In this document: positions 51,422-60,631 of the stretch, piece after piece | How positions within the stretch are numbered: the stretch's first letter is position 1 | How the letters are laid out: each line of letters opens with the position of its first letter | Origin: Nitrosopumilaceae archaeon | GTDB lineage: Archaea; Thermoproteota; Nitrososphaeria; Nitrososphaerales; Nitrosopumilaceae | NCBI GenBank assembly: GCA_035631875.1 | Contig: DASQHX010000006.1 | Span: 43,898 to 107,897, forward strand | Direction: 5' to 3' | DNA: 64,000 bases | Made by a program: the position numbers and the translations under genes | The notes under the pieces: generated by a model | The model's input: only the letters and a program-made list of their open reading frames with translations | Told to the model about the DNA's origin: nothing | The model's database searches: none

Positions 51422-53059
51422 TTGTATATACTGAAAAGTATCAGTGGTAGAAATCACTGGCTAATACTGATTTTTGCGCCACTATTGTTAGTATCACTTG
51501 GCATTATCCTACAAAATGTTTCTGCAGAACAAGTGGTATCTACAATACCTTTAGGAAGCTACCCATCCCATGTTGGAATAAATCCTAGCACAAATATGAT
51601 TTACGTAGGTCAAAACGGTGGAAATCTTCTCTATATAATTAACGGTACAACTAACACTCTTTCAGACACTTTAACAATTGGACCTTCTACTGGATACAGC
51701 ACTGTGCTGCAGATCGCAGTAAATCCAAATACAAACAAGATTTATGCTCTTACACAAACTGGTAGTGGCGGCATCTTAGTAGTAATTGATGGGTCTACTA
51801 ATAGTATTGTAACTAAAATTCCAGTGAGCGTATATAATGTGCAAGGTGTTGCAGTAAATCCAAATACAAACAAAATTTACGTTGGTGATATCGTACTTCA
51901 TGTTGTTTACGTAATTGATGGTGCAACCAACAATATTGTAACTAGTGTGCCAGTAACCAATGATCCTGTTGACATAGCACTCAATCCAGTCACCAACAAG
52001 ATTTATGCGGCCATTGATCACAGTACTGTCGTAGATGTAATTGATGGTTCAACTAATACTGTGATAAATCACATAGGTGTGGAATCTCATTCTGAAAACG
52101 TAGCAGTCAATCCAATTACAAACAGGATTTATGTGGCAGCAGCCGGTACTGCCTTTGAAAATCCAAACCTGTACGTAGTTGATGGTTCAACAGATAATGT
52201 GATAGACGTCATACCAAAACTATTTTCTCAGGAAATGGGAATAAATCCAGATACCAATAGAGTTTATGTGCCTTACAATAATACCATTTCAATAATCAAC
52301 GGTTCAACTAATAATCTGATAGGTACTATTTCAGACGGAAGTGACCCCTCTTATGCAGCGGTAAATTCTGCAACAAATATGATTTACGTAAGTAATGTGT
52401 ATGGCAACTCTGTCACCGTAATAGACGGAAGGATTGTTGCTTCTTCTGCTCCACAGAATCTACAGGCAACTGCAACTTCATCCTCACAAATCAATCTATC
52501 ATGGACTGCCCCATCAAACAATGGAGGCTCTGCAATAACTGGTTATGAAATTGAAAGGTCTACCGATGGCGGTTCAACTTGGTCTGCGATTGTATCTAAC
52601 ACTGGAAATACTGCAATAACTTATTCTGACACTGGATTAACACACAGTACAACTTACACATACAGAGTATCTGCAATAAATCAAATAGGGACTAGTCAAC
52701 CATCCAATACTGCATCTGCAACTACCTTCAATACAGTACCATCACAACCCATAGGTCTTACAGCTACTGCTCAAACTCTTCAGATAAACCTAAGATGGAA
52801 TGCACCAAGTGATAATGGCGGAACTCCAATAACTGGTTACAAAATAGAAAGATCAACTAACAATGGAAATACATGGTCAACTATTGTTTCCAACACCGGC
52901 AGTACAGGAACAACATATTCTGATAAAAATATCCTTCCACTTACGACCTATACTTACCGTGTCTCTGCAATAAATGATATCGGAACTGGAAATTCATCAA
53001 ATACTGCATCAGCATCAACTCTGTCAGTTGGACCAGTAACTCCTCCATCTCTTCCATAA
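51422..53059 (+). CDS. Secreted YVTN beta-propeller protein with FN3 domains
   Basis: This 545-residue protein starts with TTG, then a signal/anchor helix (about 13-33; ending NVSAEQ). Seven or so propeller blades of 40-45 residues follow (about 40-335) with the recurrent VNPNTNKIYV and VIDGSTN motifs. Two fibronectin type III domains (about 345-435 and 440-530) contain WTAPSNNGGSAITGY and YRVSAIN. It is a surface adhesion or S-layer-associated protein. Confidence 0.88.
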   Translation: MYILKSISGRNHWLILIFAPLLLVSLGIILQNVSAEQVVSTIPLGSYPSHVGINPSTNMIYVGQNGGNLLYIINGTTNTLSDTLTIGPSTGYSTVLQIAVNPNTNKIYALTQTGSGGILVVIDGSTNSIVTKIPVSVYNVQGVAVNPNTNKIYVGDIVLHVVYVIDGATNNIVTSVPVTNDPVDIALNPVTNKIYAAIDHSTVVDVIDGSTNTVINHIGVESHSENVAVNPITNRIYVAAAGTAFENPNLYVVDGSTDNVIDVIPKLFSQEMGINPDTNRVYVPYNNTISIINGSTNNLIGTISDGSDPSYAAVNSATNMIYVSNVYGNSVTVIDGRIVASSAPQNLQATATSSSQINLSWTAPSNNGGSAITGYEIERSTDGGSTWSAIVSNTGNTAITYSDTGLTHSTTYTYRVSAINQIGTSQPSNTASATTFNTVPSQPIGLTATAQTLQINLRWNAPSDNGGTPITGYKIERSTNNGNTWSTIVSNTGSTGTTYSDKNILPLTTYTYRVSAINDIGTGNSSNTASASTLSVGPVTPPSLP

Positions 53060-53108
53060 AATTAAATTTTGTCTTTTATAAAATAGTTTAGCGAAATAGG
53101 TAACTTCA

Positions 53109-53123
53109 TAGTCCTATACAAGA
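53109..53123. repeat. Short dispersed repeat, copy 2
   Basis: This is an exact copy of the 15 bases at 51289-51303, again about 50 bp downstream of a gene's stop codon. Confidence 0.45.
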
Positions 53124-53162
53124 CCGCAGAAATATAGACGGCATTTTTACTAGGAAGATAAA

Positions 53163-54809
53163 GTGACAGGTTTGGGTTCTACCAGACTAGAATTTTGGAA
53201 GCTTATATTTTATAAGACGTTGTTTCACATGATAGCAGAGCGAAAAAGATTGCAAGAAAATAAAGAAAGTAACGCTGACACTGTTCTGCTTGAGAATTTT
53301 CAGCGAGAGATATGGAGTAAGGTTCCCCATTTAGAAAAAAAATCAGACGGAGTGAGAGTTGTCAACGCAACACCACTAATTGATATTACTAAAGATCTGA
53401 TAGAGTGTGCAAAAAAAGAATACAATCTGGATCTTACAAATTCAGATCTGCAAGTTTTTGGCAAGTTTGATTCAAACTTGCTGGCAGGCTCTATCAAAGT
53501 AAGACCTGCAGTCCACATTATTCATGATGCCATTATATCAGGAAAACTCAGACAAGGACAGACAATATTTGAAGCAACATCAGGTAACTTTGGAATAGCT
53601 CTAGGACAGATAGCAAAGATTGGACTGGATGTTGTCACACTTGTCTCTAGAAGACTACAAGAAGGAGTCTTTGAGGAACTAAGAAACGAGAAAACGCGAA
53701 TCATAAATCTTGACATGGACATCTGTCCTGCTCCTGGCATGAAAGACAACCCAAATCTTTTGGCTGCCAAAGCAACTGCATTTAACATTAGATCACAACT
53801 CTCCGAATTGGGATTTGATCAATCTGTTTTTGATAAATCACTCCCTGAGATAGAAGCAGTTCTTGCAAAACAAGATATAATAAACTTGGCAAAACTCCTT
53901 GCAAAAATATACGGATGTTTCTGTCCAGAACAGTACGACAATGATCTAAACATTGATGTACACAAGACAGTGACTGGAGCAGAAATAGACCAGCAATTAC
54001 ATGAACAAGGGCGTTCGCTTGCAGATTTTAGAATTGTTTGTACGTTTGGTACAGGTGGCACCTCTGGTGGCTTGAGCAGATACTTGATGGAAAAATATCA
54101 AAAAAAATCACTACATGTAGTATTTCCACTAGGTGATCAAGATGTTGCAGGAATTAGGACTAAAGCCAAGGCAACAGGCTTGAAATTCTACGAGCCTGAA
54201 AAATATGCAGGACAGCATGAAGTAGATTTTAGTCAGGCAAAACGTCTGCTAAAGTTTTTTGTAGACAAGGGTCATGACATGGGAGAAAGCAGTGCACTTG
54301 CACTTTATGCAGTGATGCAGATGGCAAACTTTGGTGAGCATGGAGGAAAGTTTGTCGTAATAGTTGCAGATGGAATTCAAAAATACAAAAAGAATTTGAT
54401 AACAGAAAAACAGAACCGCATAAAAGTTGACCTGCAAGAAGCTCTATCCAATATAGGAGACTATGACAGAGTTGTCTGGATTCATACCCAGTATACTCCA
54501 AAAAAAGAAGGAATAGAGCTAATTGCAAATGCACTGGGTGTTGATCAAAGCAAGGTCTTTGTCCCAAAGGCAAGAGATGTGGAGAAGCTTTTGATGACAC
54601 AAGAGATTCCAAAAGAATTGGATAGCGCATTAGGAGGACATGACAGTAAAACACTGCTTGTTTGCATGATGGGAAACACATCTCTTATGGTTGCTCAAGA
54701 GCTTGCAAAAAAAGGAATGGTATCTGAAAGTTTGAATGGAGGAATAAATGCACTTTCTCAAGGAAAAGGAAAGCACATTTCTGAATTAATACAAATAGCT
54801 AGAGAATGA
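53163..54809 (+). CDS. PLP-dependent cysteine-synthase-like enzyme with extra C-terminal domain
   Basis: This 548-residue protein has a fold-type II PLP core: Lys112 (AGSIKVRPA), ATSGNFG (about 138-144; phosphate/substrate loop) and GTGGTSGGLSRY (PLP phosphate). A C-terminal domain (about 430-548) contains HTQYTPKKEGIELIA and LLVCMMGNTSLMVAQ and could be a rhodanese-like or regulatory part. It is longer than usual cysteine synthases (about 300). Reaction: beta-replacement on an O-activated serine is likely. A GTG start at 53163 is uncertain. Confidence 0.8.
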   Translation: MTGLGSTRLEFWKLIFYKTLFHMIAERKRLQENKESNADTVLLENFQREIWSKVPHLEKKSDGVRVVNATPLIDITKDLIECAKKEYNLDLTNSDLQVFGKFDSNLLAGSIKVRPAVHIIHDAIISGKLRQGQTIFEATSGNFGIALGQIAKIGLDVVTLVSRRLQEGVFEELRNEKTRIINLDMDICPAPGMKDNPNLLAAKATAFNIRSQLSELGFDQSVFDKSLPEIEAVLAKQDIINLAKLLAKIYGCFCPEQYDNDLNIDVHKTVTGAEIDQQLHEQGRSLADFRIVCTFGTGGTSGGLSRYLMEKYQKKSLHVVFPLGDQDVAGIRTKAKATGLKFYEPEKYAGQHEVDFSQAKRLLKFFVDKGHDMGESSALALYAVMQMANFGEHGGKFVVIVADGIQKYKKNLITEKQNRIKVDLQEALSNIGDYDRVVWIHTQYTPKKEGIELIANALGVDQSKVFVPKARDVEKLLMTQEIPKELDSALGGHDSKTLLVCMMGNTSLMVAQELAKKGMVSESLNGGINALSQGKGKHISELIQIARE

Positions 54810-54838
54810 TATATTCTGGTATGATAGAATCATACGGA

Positions 54839-55255
54839 TCATTGTAGATAACGCGGAATTTTTTTAACTAGATATGATATAGATATTTTTCCCGGACCAA
54901 TTGTTATTATGACTAGCGAGCCTGCAAGAAGTATTACTGGAAGATCAGCACCGTTTGGACCTATGAATTGCGATGCTTTATAGATGTAAAATATTACGCC
55001 AAGCATCACAAGGGAGAGAACCGATGCGGAAATTCTTGTCAATACACCAATTATTATCAAAATGCCAGGAACAAATTCCTCTATTGCAAAAAGATACTGC
55101 AGATGTACCGGAAGGCCAAACTGTGGTAGATAAGTAGCAAAGCCAGGATCAAACTTTGCATAGCCACCCGCAATAAAGATAACACCTATTGTCAATCGTA
55201 GTCCAAAATGAGAGATGTCATGGAACTTGCTTTGACGTATTTGTGCATCTGTCAA
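54839..55255 (-). CDS. DoxX-family membrane protein
   Basis: This 138-residue protein has four TM helices and the DoxX pattern: RLTIGVIFIAGGYAKFDPGF, EEFVPGILIIIGVLTRISA and GPGKIS near the end. DoxX proteins are membrane subunits of quinone-linked oxidoreductases or act in redox homeostasis; the specific partner is unknown. Confidence 0.82.
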   Translation of the reverse strand: MTDAQIRQSKFHDISHFGLRLTIGVIFIAGGYAKFDPGFATYLPQFGLPVHLQYLFAIEEFVPGILIIIGVLTRISASVLSLVMLGVIFYIYKASQFIGPNGADLPVILLAGSLVIITIGPGKISISYLVKKIPRYLQ

Positions 55256-55439
55256 GATATGGTATTTTTTAATTGAGGTTAACTTAAGGGTATAGTAATT
55301 TTGTTAAATGATTAGAGTAATTACAAACCAGACAACTGGATTTTTTATTTTTGATATTGTTTAGTAATGACTAATGAGTCATCTAAAAACATCTTTGAGA
55401 TTCCAAATGGATCCAAAATAAGATCGTGCACTTCTCAAT

Positions 55440-55922
55440 TTATCTTGTGAAATAACTTGATTTCTTACCTATCACATTTACTAAAACAATGAAAACTGCC
55501 CATGCTATAAGAGAACTTGCCATGGCTGCTTGATATGGCTGCATTGTATAGTGGAGAAATTGGTAGTGTGAAAAGATCTTTGTCACAGCATAGAATGCTT
55601 CTGAGACAGAAATTGCAATTACGAGATTTTTTATGTTCTGCTTGGAAAATGCTGGATTTTTTTTGCCTACTATTGGATCACGATGAGCATATTTGTTGTC
55701 AATATAAAACGTAATTACAAAGAATGGAATATCAACACAGTATTCTGATAGCAAGGCAACTATGGCATTTACAAGCATATTGTTGTCATACATGGAATAA
55801 AGTTGAGCCCCAAGTGCACCTGAAAAATAACCAGCAATGCCAGATATGATGAGATTCCTGTTAAACAACACCATATCTCTATACTTGTTAAAAAATTTGT
55901 CTAGTGGTTCTATTGATGTCAA
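55440..55922 (-). CDS. Multi-pass membrane protein
   Basis: This 160-residue protein has four TM segments (about 22-42, 48-75, 95-112 and 130-155). A conserved-looking GYFSGALGAQLYSMYDN occurs in the first, with a Lys/Arg-rich loop between helices 2 and 3. It is the kind of small GtrA/DUF-type membrane protein seen in archaea; function unknown. Confidence 0.6.
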   Translation of the reverse strand: MTSIEPLDKFFNKYRDMVLFNRNLIISGIAGYFSGALGAQLYSMYDNNMLVNAIVALLSEYCVDIPFFVITFYIDNKYAHRDPIVGKKNPAFSKQNIKNLVIAISVSEAFYAVTKIFSHYQFLHYTMQPYQAAMASSLIAWAVFIVLVNVIGKKSSYFTR

Positions 55923-56004
55923 ACATAGAGACTATAACAGTCAGAAATTATAGGACTGACATGTATTTTCTAATTACTTACTCGATAATTCCCATTTAAA
56001 GTGA

Positions 56005-56289
56005 TTATTTTAACAAGACCGTTAAAAATGTCTCTGTTTTATTCTTGTAAGCAAACTCGGATAGTTGTTGTTCTATGGAATGGACAATTACTCTATGTGA
56101 TGCTCCGTATAGTTCCTCTAAGATTTCCTTTAGATATTCTGGTTTTTCAAAACAATCAGGTATGTAACAGTGATATTTTTTGTATAGCTTACTTGTTACT
56201 TTGTCATATACTGGCTTTCCAATATCAAGCAGTGTTTTTGCAATGACAATAGTTGTCAATGCCTTCATGGTATCAGGTGGATCAATCAT
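56005..56289 (-). CDS. Hypothetical helical protein
   Basis: This 94-residue protein (start possibly at the inner ATG at 56268) begins MIDPPDTMKALTTIVIAK, followed by a helical segment with CYIPDCF and EILEELYGASHRVIVHSIEQQL. Two Cys could bind metal or form a disulphide. It lies 31 bp downstream of the small protein 56321-56497(-), so they may be an operon. Confidence 0.55.
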   Translation of the reverse strand: MIDPPDTMKALTTIVIAKTLLDIGKPVYDKVTSKLYKKYHCYIPDCFEKPEYLKEILEELYGASHRVIVHSIEQQLSEFAYKNKTETFLTVLLK

Positions 56290-56320
56290 TGAGCGAATCC
56301 CTCTAGATATCTCATATAGA

Positions 56321-56497
56321 CTAGAGGAACCTAGAGTCTATTAGATCGCGCATGTCATATTTTTTCACACGCACCTTTTCAAACGGTAAAATTGTGCTCA
56401 AAAGTAGGGTTCCCTGTTTGTTAATAAAACCAGCAAACTCAACTCCATGCCCTAAAAGATGACTTTCAAAAGACTTCAAGTCTATACTTTGGACCAT
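56321..56497 (-). CDS. Small hypothetical protein (58 residues)
   Basis: The product begins MVQSIDLKSFESHLLGHGVEF and continues AGFINKQGTLLLSTILPFE. The GVEFAGFINKQGTLL stretch looks like the start of a roadblock/profilin-like sheet, and a thaumarchaeal DUF family begins similarly, so this may be a short or truncated member. Frame and composition support coding; function unknown. Confidence 0.5.
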   Translation of the reverse strand: MVQSIDLKSFESHLLGHGVEFAGFINKQGTLLLSTILPFEKVRVKKYDMRDLIDSRFL

Positions 56498-56653
56498 GTC
56501 AAATCATTGTAATGAGTACGTCGCCGTAACTAATAAGAAAGCTCATTTGATTTCTAAAGGTCTTATAATTTACTTTCAAAATGCAACTTTCATGTTTTTA
56601 AGAATTTGAAATTCTATCACAAGTCTTTTTGCTTACAATCACCAATATGTTGT

Positions 56654-56923
56654 ATGGTAGGTAAGGAAACAGCTTACATTATGATAAATTGCGAAGTAGG
56701 TTACGAAGAATCCATAATAGAGCAGTTAAAAACAATAGAAGGTGTCAAGTATGTACAAGGCGTACTTGGAAATTTCGATATTTTAGCAAGGATCGAAGTG
56801 GTATCAATAGATGCCTTGAGAGAAATAATAACCTCGAAAATTCGCAAAATCCAAAAAATTCGTTGCACTACAACAGTAATTTGTAGTAAAAATGGCAGAT
56901 CTGATGAAGATGATGCTTGTTAA
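56654..56923 (+). CDS. Stand-alone Lrp/AsnC RAM-domain protein
   Basis: I start at MVGKETAYIMIN (56654), where the RAM fold begins; the longer frame from 56606 adds 16 Cys-containing residues. The 89-residue protein contains CEVGYEESIIEQL, GVLGNFDILARIEV and a C-terminal strand TTVIC. It is homologous to the next gene at 57026 and to 41866. Confidence 0.85.
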   Translation: MVGKETAYIMINCEVGYEESIIEQLKTIEGVKYVQGVLGNFDILARIEVVSIDALREIITSKIRKIQKIRCTTTVICSKNGRSDEDDAC

Positions 56924-57025
56924 AATTCACATAACCGTTTATTGTTATCAAGAATTCCTGTTGTAATAGATTGATCTAGTCTGCAAATAATTCATACTCA
57001 TATACAATGGGCGCGTAATAATATT

Positions 57026-57283
57026 ATGCCAACAGCATACATTTTGCTAAATGTCAAACCTGAATCAGAGCTAGAAGTGATAAAACAAATCAAAAACACT
57101 GTAAAAACTGAGGATGAATCTCTAAGATATGAGATTCAAGGAGTATACGGTGTCTATGACATTATAGTAAAAATAGAATCAGAAAACATGGATGATGTGA
57201 AAAACATACTAGGTAAAATCAGAAGAATTGACAAAATATCCTCAACCATCACAATGCTGGTCATAGAAGAACAAGAAGTATAG
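57026..57283 (+). CDS. Stand-alone Lrp/AsnC RAM-domain protein
   Basis: This 85-residue protein contains AYILLNVKPESELEVIKQI, GVYGVYDIIVKIES and RRIDKISSTITMLV, the complete alpha-beta sandwich. It is a tandem paralogue of 56654. Such proteins oligomerise and bind small ligands, often amino acids. The IR TTTGGTT...AACCAAA (57323-57345) follows the stop and may end the transcript. Confidence 0.88.
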   Translation: MPTAYILLNVKPESELEVIKQIKNTVKTEDESLRYEIQGVYGVYDIIVKIESENMDDVKNILGKIRRIDKISSTITMLVIEEQEV

Positions 57284-57356
57284 ATTCAATGCTAATGATC
57301 TTTCGATGTGAGTCCAAAATAGTTTGGTTAAACAAAAAAACCAAATAACAAATTAG

Positions 57357-57437
57357 TGACTTGATCAGCACACGGGAGTACATCCCAGTGAATCAGCGTT
57401 TGTGCGCCTCACTTACTCGTTGGTTGCTGACAAGTCA
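57357..57437 (+). ncRNA. Candidate structured RNA
   Basis: TGACTTG-A-TCAGCA (57357-57370) pairs with TGCTGA-CAAGTCA (57425-57437), 13 pairs with one bulged A. Directly inside lies CAC-GGGA-GTACA-TCCC-A-GTG (57371-57390), seven pairs with one bulge. A weaker GCG/CGC arm (57396-57407) occupies part of the rest. The segment is GC-richer than the flanks, lies in a gap between genes and carries no convincing ORF or T-loop. No T-run follows at once. Strand is uncertain. Confidence 0.45.
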
Positions 57438-57508
57438 TGCAGTTACAGAACCACTCTGCAATACTAAATACGTGTTTGTCTTACTTAAGGCATAGGGAAG
57501 AATCTTCT

Positions 57509-57619
57509 ATGAGTCGTGTTTGGTACAGATATGAAGAATTTAGAATTATCAAATATGATCAATATCATGTTATTCTGATCTGCAAAACACTGAATCAAAA
57601 AAGAGAATTGTTCTATTAA
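57509..57619 (+). CDS. Possible micro-protein (36 residues)
   Basis: The frame MSRVWYRYEEFRIIKYDQ... ends ELFY. It has strand-like alternation and many aromatic residues. TATA-like TTACTTAAGG lies about 25 nt upstream of the ATG, which matches the leaderless rule. No homologue is known to me. It could be chance. Confidence 0.35.
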   Translation: MSRVWYRYEEFRIIKYDQYHVILICKTLNQKRELFY

Positions 57620-57676
57620 TTGATTACTTATCATAGAGAAGTATGCCCTAAATACTTTTGAAACAAAATCATACCC

Positions 57677-59110
57677 ATGCTAAGGGATTACATATCTCTT
57701 ACACTGGGAGTACTGACTCTTCTGATCGCTTCAGGCGCAGTCTATGGAATATTAACTATCAACACACAGATTCAGGCAAAACCAGAAACCACTATTCCAG
57801 ATTATTCAAGCGAATTAGCTTCATTAAAATCTCAAATTAATTCTATGAACTCGCAAATTGGTTCGATGAGCTCTAGTCTTAGTTCTATGAATGGCAACCT
57901 TTCTACTCTTGATTCAGTAAAAAATGGTTTGATTGATGTTAACGCAAAATTAATTGAACTAGAAAAAAACACCAACCAAGCTTCACCTAGCGTACAGACT
58001 GCAAATTCACAACTCTCTGTTCTTTTAGACAAGCCTGTTTATCTCCAAGGTGATACAATAAAAATAGCGGCTATTGGAGCCACTCCCCAAAAGATAGTTC
58101 AAGTGGAATTAATTGATAGTTCAGGATACATCATAACCAACGGTCAGACATATGCAGATTCTGCAGGCAAAGTATCTTACAATATACAAATACCAAGCTC
58201 ACAGATTTCAGGAAATTATCAGGTAAAGCTAGTCTCAGATCAACAGATATCATCAACACCAATCATTATACAATCTAGTACAAGCTCAACATCTAACACA
58301 TCTACATTTACTGCACAGACTGACAAGACAACTTACTATACAAATGATCTAGTTCAGGTGACTGGAACAGCCCAGCCAAATACTGCTGTCACAGCAGTCT
58401 TTACAAGTGCGTCGGGATATACAGCTACCTCTAGTACAACTGCAAACGGTGATGGAAGTTATACCCTAATCTTTGACATCCTATCATCATATCAAACAGG
58501 AACCTGGACCATAACTTTGACTAATGTAGCACAAACAAAATCACTTTCTATATACATCCAATCGGGAAGCTCAAATACATTTACTGCACAAACTTCAAAA
58601 TCAACTTACAACTCGGGAGATACAATTCAGATTTCTGGAACAGGTCAGCCAAACACTGCTGTCACAGGAGTTCTTACCAGCCCAACAGGCAGGACATACA
58701 ATTCTGGCTCTACTGTAAGCACTGGCGGCAGCTATACTGTCTATTTTTCCAGTCTGCAGTATTATGAAACAGGAACATGGTCTGTTACTATGAATAATGC
58801 AGGACAATCAAAGACAATTACATTTTACATGCAGTCAACAAGCTCTACTACATTTACTGCACAAACCACCCAGTCCACCTATTCAAGGGGTGCAGTAATC
58901 GAGGTCACTGGTACAGGACAACCTAACACAATTGTAAATGAAGTGCTTACCAGTCCTTCAGGAGGTACATACAGTGCATCATCAACTATACAATCTGACG
59001 GCACATATGCTATATTCTTTCAAACATCAGCGTCATATCAAGCAGGAACATGGACCATATCTGTGAGCAACTCTTCACAATCAAAGACTCTGTACGTTAT
59101 GTTACAATAA
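57677..59110 (+). CDS. Secreted/anchored protein with coiled coil and three tandem Ig-like repeats
   Basis: This 477-residue protein has an N-terminal TM helix (about 7-28), a Ser-rich coiled coil (about 45-110; repeated SLKSQINSMNSQIGSM-like heptads), one beta domain (about 115-200), then three close repeats of about 85-90 residues. Each begins FTAQT.K.TY and contains G.GQPNTAV and GTW..T. It is probably a surface stalk or S-layer-linked protein. Confidence 0.82.
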   Translation: MLRDYISLTLGVLTLLIASGAVYGILTINTQIQAKPETTIPDYSSELASLKSQINSMNSQIGSMSSSLSSMNGNLSTLDSVKNGLIDVNAKLIELEKNTNQASPSVQTANSQLSVLLDKPVYLQGDTIKIAAIGATPQKIVQVELIDSSGYIITNGQTYADSAGKVSYNIQIPSSQISGNYQVKLVSDQQISSTPIIIQSSTSSTSNTSTFTAQTDKTTYYTNDLVQVTGTAQPNTAVTAVFTSASGYTATSSTTANGDGSYTLIFDILSSYQTGTWTITLTNVAQTKSLSIYIQSGSSNTFTAQTSKSTYNSGDTIQISGTGQPNTAVTGVLTSPTGRTYNSGSTVSTGGSYTVYFSSLQYYETGTWSVTMNNAGQSKTITFYMQSTSSTTFTAQTTQSTYSRGAVIEVTGTGQPNTIVNEVLTSPSGGTYSASSTIQSDGTYAIFFQTSASYQAGTWTISVSNSSQSKTLYVMLQ

Positions 59111-59116
59111 AATAAC

Positions 59117-59419
59117 TTACTCCATTTTATTCTGGCCTACAAACTCCCGCATCAAAACCAAAATAAATGATAGGGTTCGAATGTTTTCCTGAGTGTAACT
59201 AAAGTGCTTAAATCTCAAATTCTCATCTAGTGTCAATCCCTTGTTCCAAATCTTGTGCATCTCTGATCTCTCTATAGTCCATACAGAATTTTGTGTGGTG
59301 ATGTGAACTCTGCCTCCCAAGTACTTTGCTTGAAATTCACCTGTCTGGGATAAGGACTGGAACTGTCTTGATTCTGAAAGATCCTTTACTAGAATGTTCC
59401 AAAGATCTTCGAATTTCAA
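59117..59419 (-). CDS. Hypothetical protein
   Basis: This 100-residue protein begins MKFEDLWNILVKDLSESRQF and has RVHITTQNSVWTIERSEMHK and a C-terminal helix (RTLSFILVLMREFVGQ). A mixed helix/strand pattern suggests a small winged-helix-like or RNA-binding fold, but no signature is clear. It is convergent with the large gene upstream by 6 bp. Confidence 0.55.
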   Translation of the reverse strand: MKFEDLWNILVKDLSESRQFQSLSQTGEFQAKYLGGRVHITTQNSVWTIERSEMHKIWNKGLTLDENLRFKHFSYTQENIRTLSFILVLMREFVGQNKME

Positions 59420-59547
59420 CCATATCTGATATTATACAACTCTGATTTAACCAAATCTCTATCTATTTTGTTGCATAATTTGTAAAGACAAATTTGGAAT
59501 GCTGTCTTTTCATAATACATACGATAATTATTAATAATAAATTTATA

Positions 59548-59805
59548 GTGGCAAATGTGGAAAGCAAAGCAAGAACTCTAGTTAGAACAATAAGTTTTCG
59601 CATAATTATAGTTATTATTTCTACCGTGATATTCTGGAATGCCACGCAGAATGTTTTACAAACCACTTTGTCATCTGTAATATTTAATGTTGCAGCTACG
59701 GCAGCTTATTACATTCACGAAAGAATATGGATCAGAATAAAGTGGGACCCAATGAAAAAAGATAGTTCCAAATCGGATTTCCGTCAAAATGATTTAATGA
59801 AATAA
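59548..59805 (+). CDS. DUF2061-family membrane protein
   Basis: I start at GTG 59548 (VANVESKARTLVRT), because DUF2061 proteins begin with ES-R-LVK-xSWR; the longer frame from 59494 is not family-like. The 85-residue product has two TM helices (RIIIVIISTVIFW, LSSVIFNVAATAAYY) and HERIWIRIKW, the family's hallmark ending. Function of the family is unknown. Confidence 0.8.
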   Translation: MANVESKARTLVRTISFRIIIVIISTVIFWNATQNVLQTTLSSVIFNVAATAAYYIHERIWIRIKWDPMKKDSSKSDFRQNDLMK

Positions 59806-59869
59806 ATTTATTTTGTAGTTACTACACCTATATCCATGAATTGATTTCATACTGTGAGAAGAGAAACAA

Positions 59870-59983
59870 ATGACTGAAACATTAGAAAACCGCAAGATAG
59901 TTTCCGAGAAAGAATGGACAGAGGCACGTAAACAATTCCTTATCAAAGAAAAAGAGTTTACACGCTTTATATCAATTTTTTAA
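59870..59983 (+). pseudogene. Truncated DUF899 (thioredoxin-like) N-terminus
   Basis: The frame encodes 37 residues: LENRKIVSEKEWTEARKQF and LIKEKEFTRF, the highly conserved beginning of DUF899 proteins (normally about 230 residues). It then reads ISIF and stops; no continuation is found in other frames before the VOC gene at 60049. It is a remnant of a larger gene, perhaps once co-acquired with the VOC gene. Confidence 0.7.
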
Positions 59984-60048
59984 ATGAATTATGAAAATAT
60001 GGAAATCATTGTGGAAAATATTAAATATGCATCTGAAACACATCACAC

Positions 60049-60519
60049 ATGGTAAAACCAATCCCAGATGGATACCACTCTGTTACTCCAACGTTGACCA
60101 TAAGTGGAGCATCTGATGCAATAGAGTTTTACAAGAAAGCCTTTGATGCAAAAGAAGTTTACAGATTTCCAGGACCAGACGGTAAATCAATAATGCATGC
60201 AGAAATCAGAATTGGAGATTCTCCAATCATGCTCTGTGATGAAATGCCACAAATGGGATGCCTGTCCCCAAAATCAATAGGCGGACCAAGCGGTTCAATA
60301 TACCTGTATGTCAATGATGCAGACTCTGTCTTTAACAAGGCTGTTTCTGCAGGGGCAAAACCAATGATGGCAATGATGGATGGATTTTGGGGAGATAGGA
60401 TAGGTGCACTCTCAGATCCTTTTGGTCACAGGTGGACAATAGCTACCAGAAAAAAAGACATGTCAAAAGAAGAAGTAGAAAAAGCTGGCAAAGAATTCAT
60501 GAAAAACATGTGCCAGTAA
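60049..60519 (+). CDS. VOC/glyoxalase-fold protein (PhnB-like)
   Basis: This 156-residue protein has YHSVTPTLTISGASDAIEFYKKAF at the start and the tail MMDGFWGDRIGALSDPFGHRWTIA, both typical of PhnB-type VOC proteins, which contain two beta-alpha-beta-beta-beta units. The metal site residues vary in this subfamily; enzymatic role is unknown. It has bacterial relatives; transfer is likely (inference). Confidence 0.9.
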   Translation: MVKPIPDGYHSVTPTLTISGASDAIEFYKKAFDAKEVYRFPGPDGKSIMHAEIRIGDSPIMLCDEMPQMGCLSPKSIGGPSGSIYLYVNDADSVFNKAVSAGAKPMMAMMDGFWGDRIGALSDPFGHRWTIATRKKDMSKEEVEKAGKEFMKNMCQ

Positions 60520-60631
60520 ACTTTGGTTTTCCAAAAATTATAGAAAAAAGTTTTGTAGCTAGTCTTACAGGATTAGAATCAATGCAATTTATCAGCAATC
60601 CCTAAAAATGATAACGTATGATTCAGGATAG

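Noticed and set aside
51776..52021. Minus-strand frame in the YVTN gene
   Set aside because: Repeats of the propeller give long shadows on the other strand; no signature or promoter.
57437..57619. 60-codon frame starting in the RNA candidate
   Set aside because: The first 24 codons overlap the structured segment; only the shorter ATG at 57509 with its own TATA-like sequence was kept, at low confidence.
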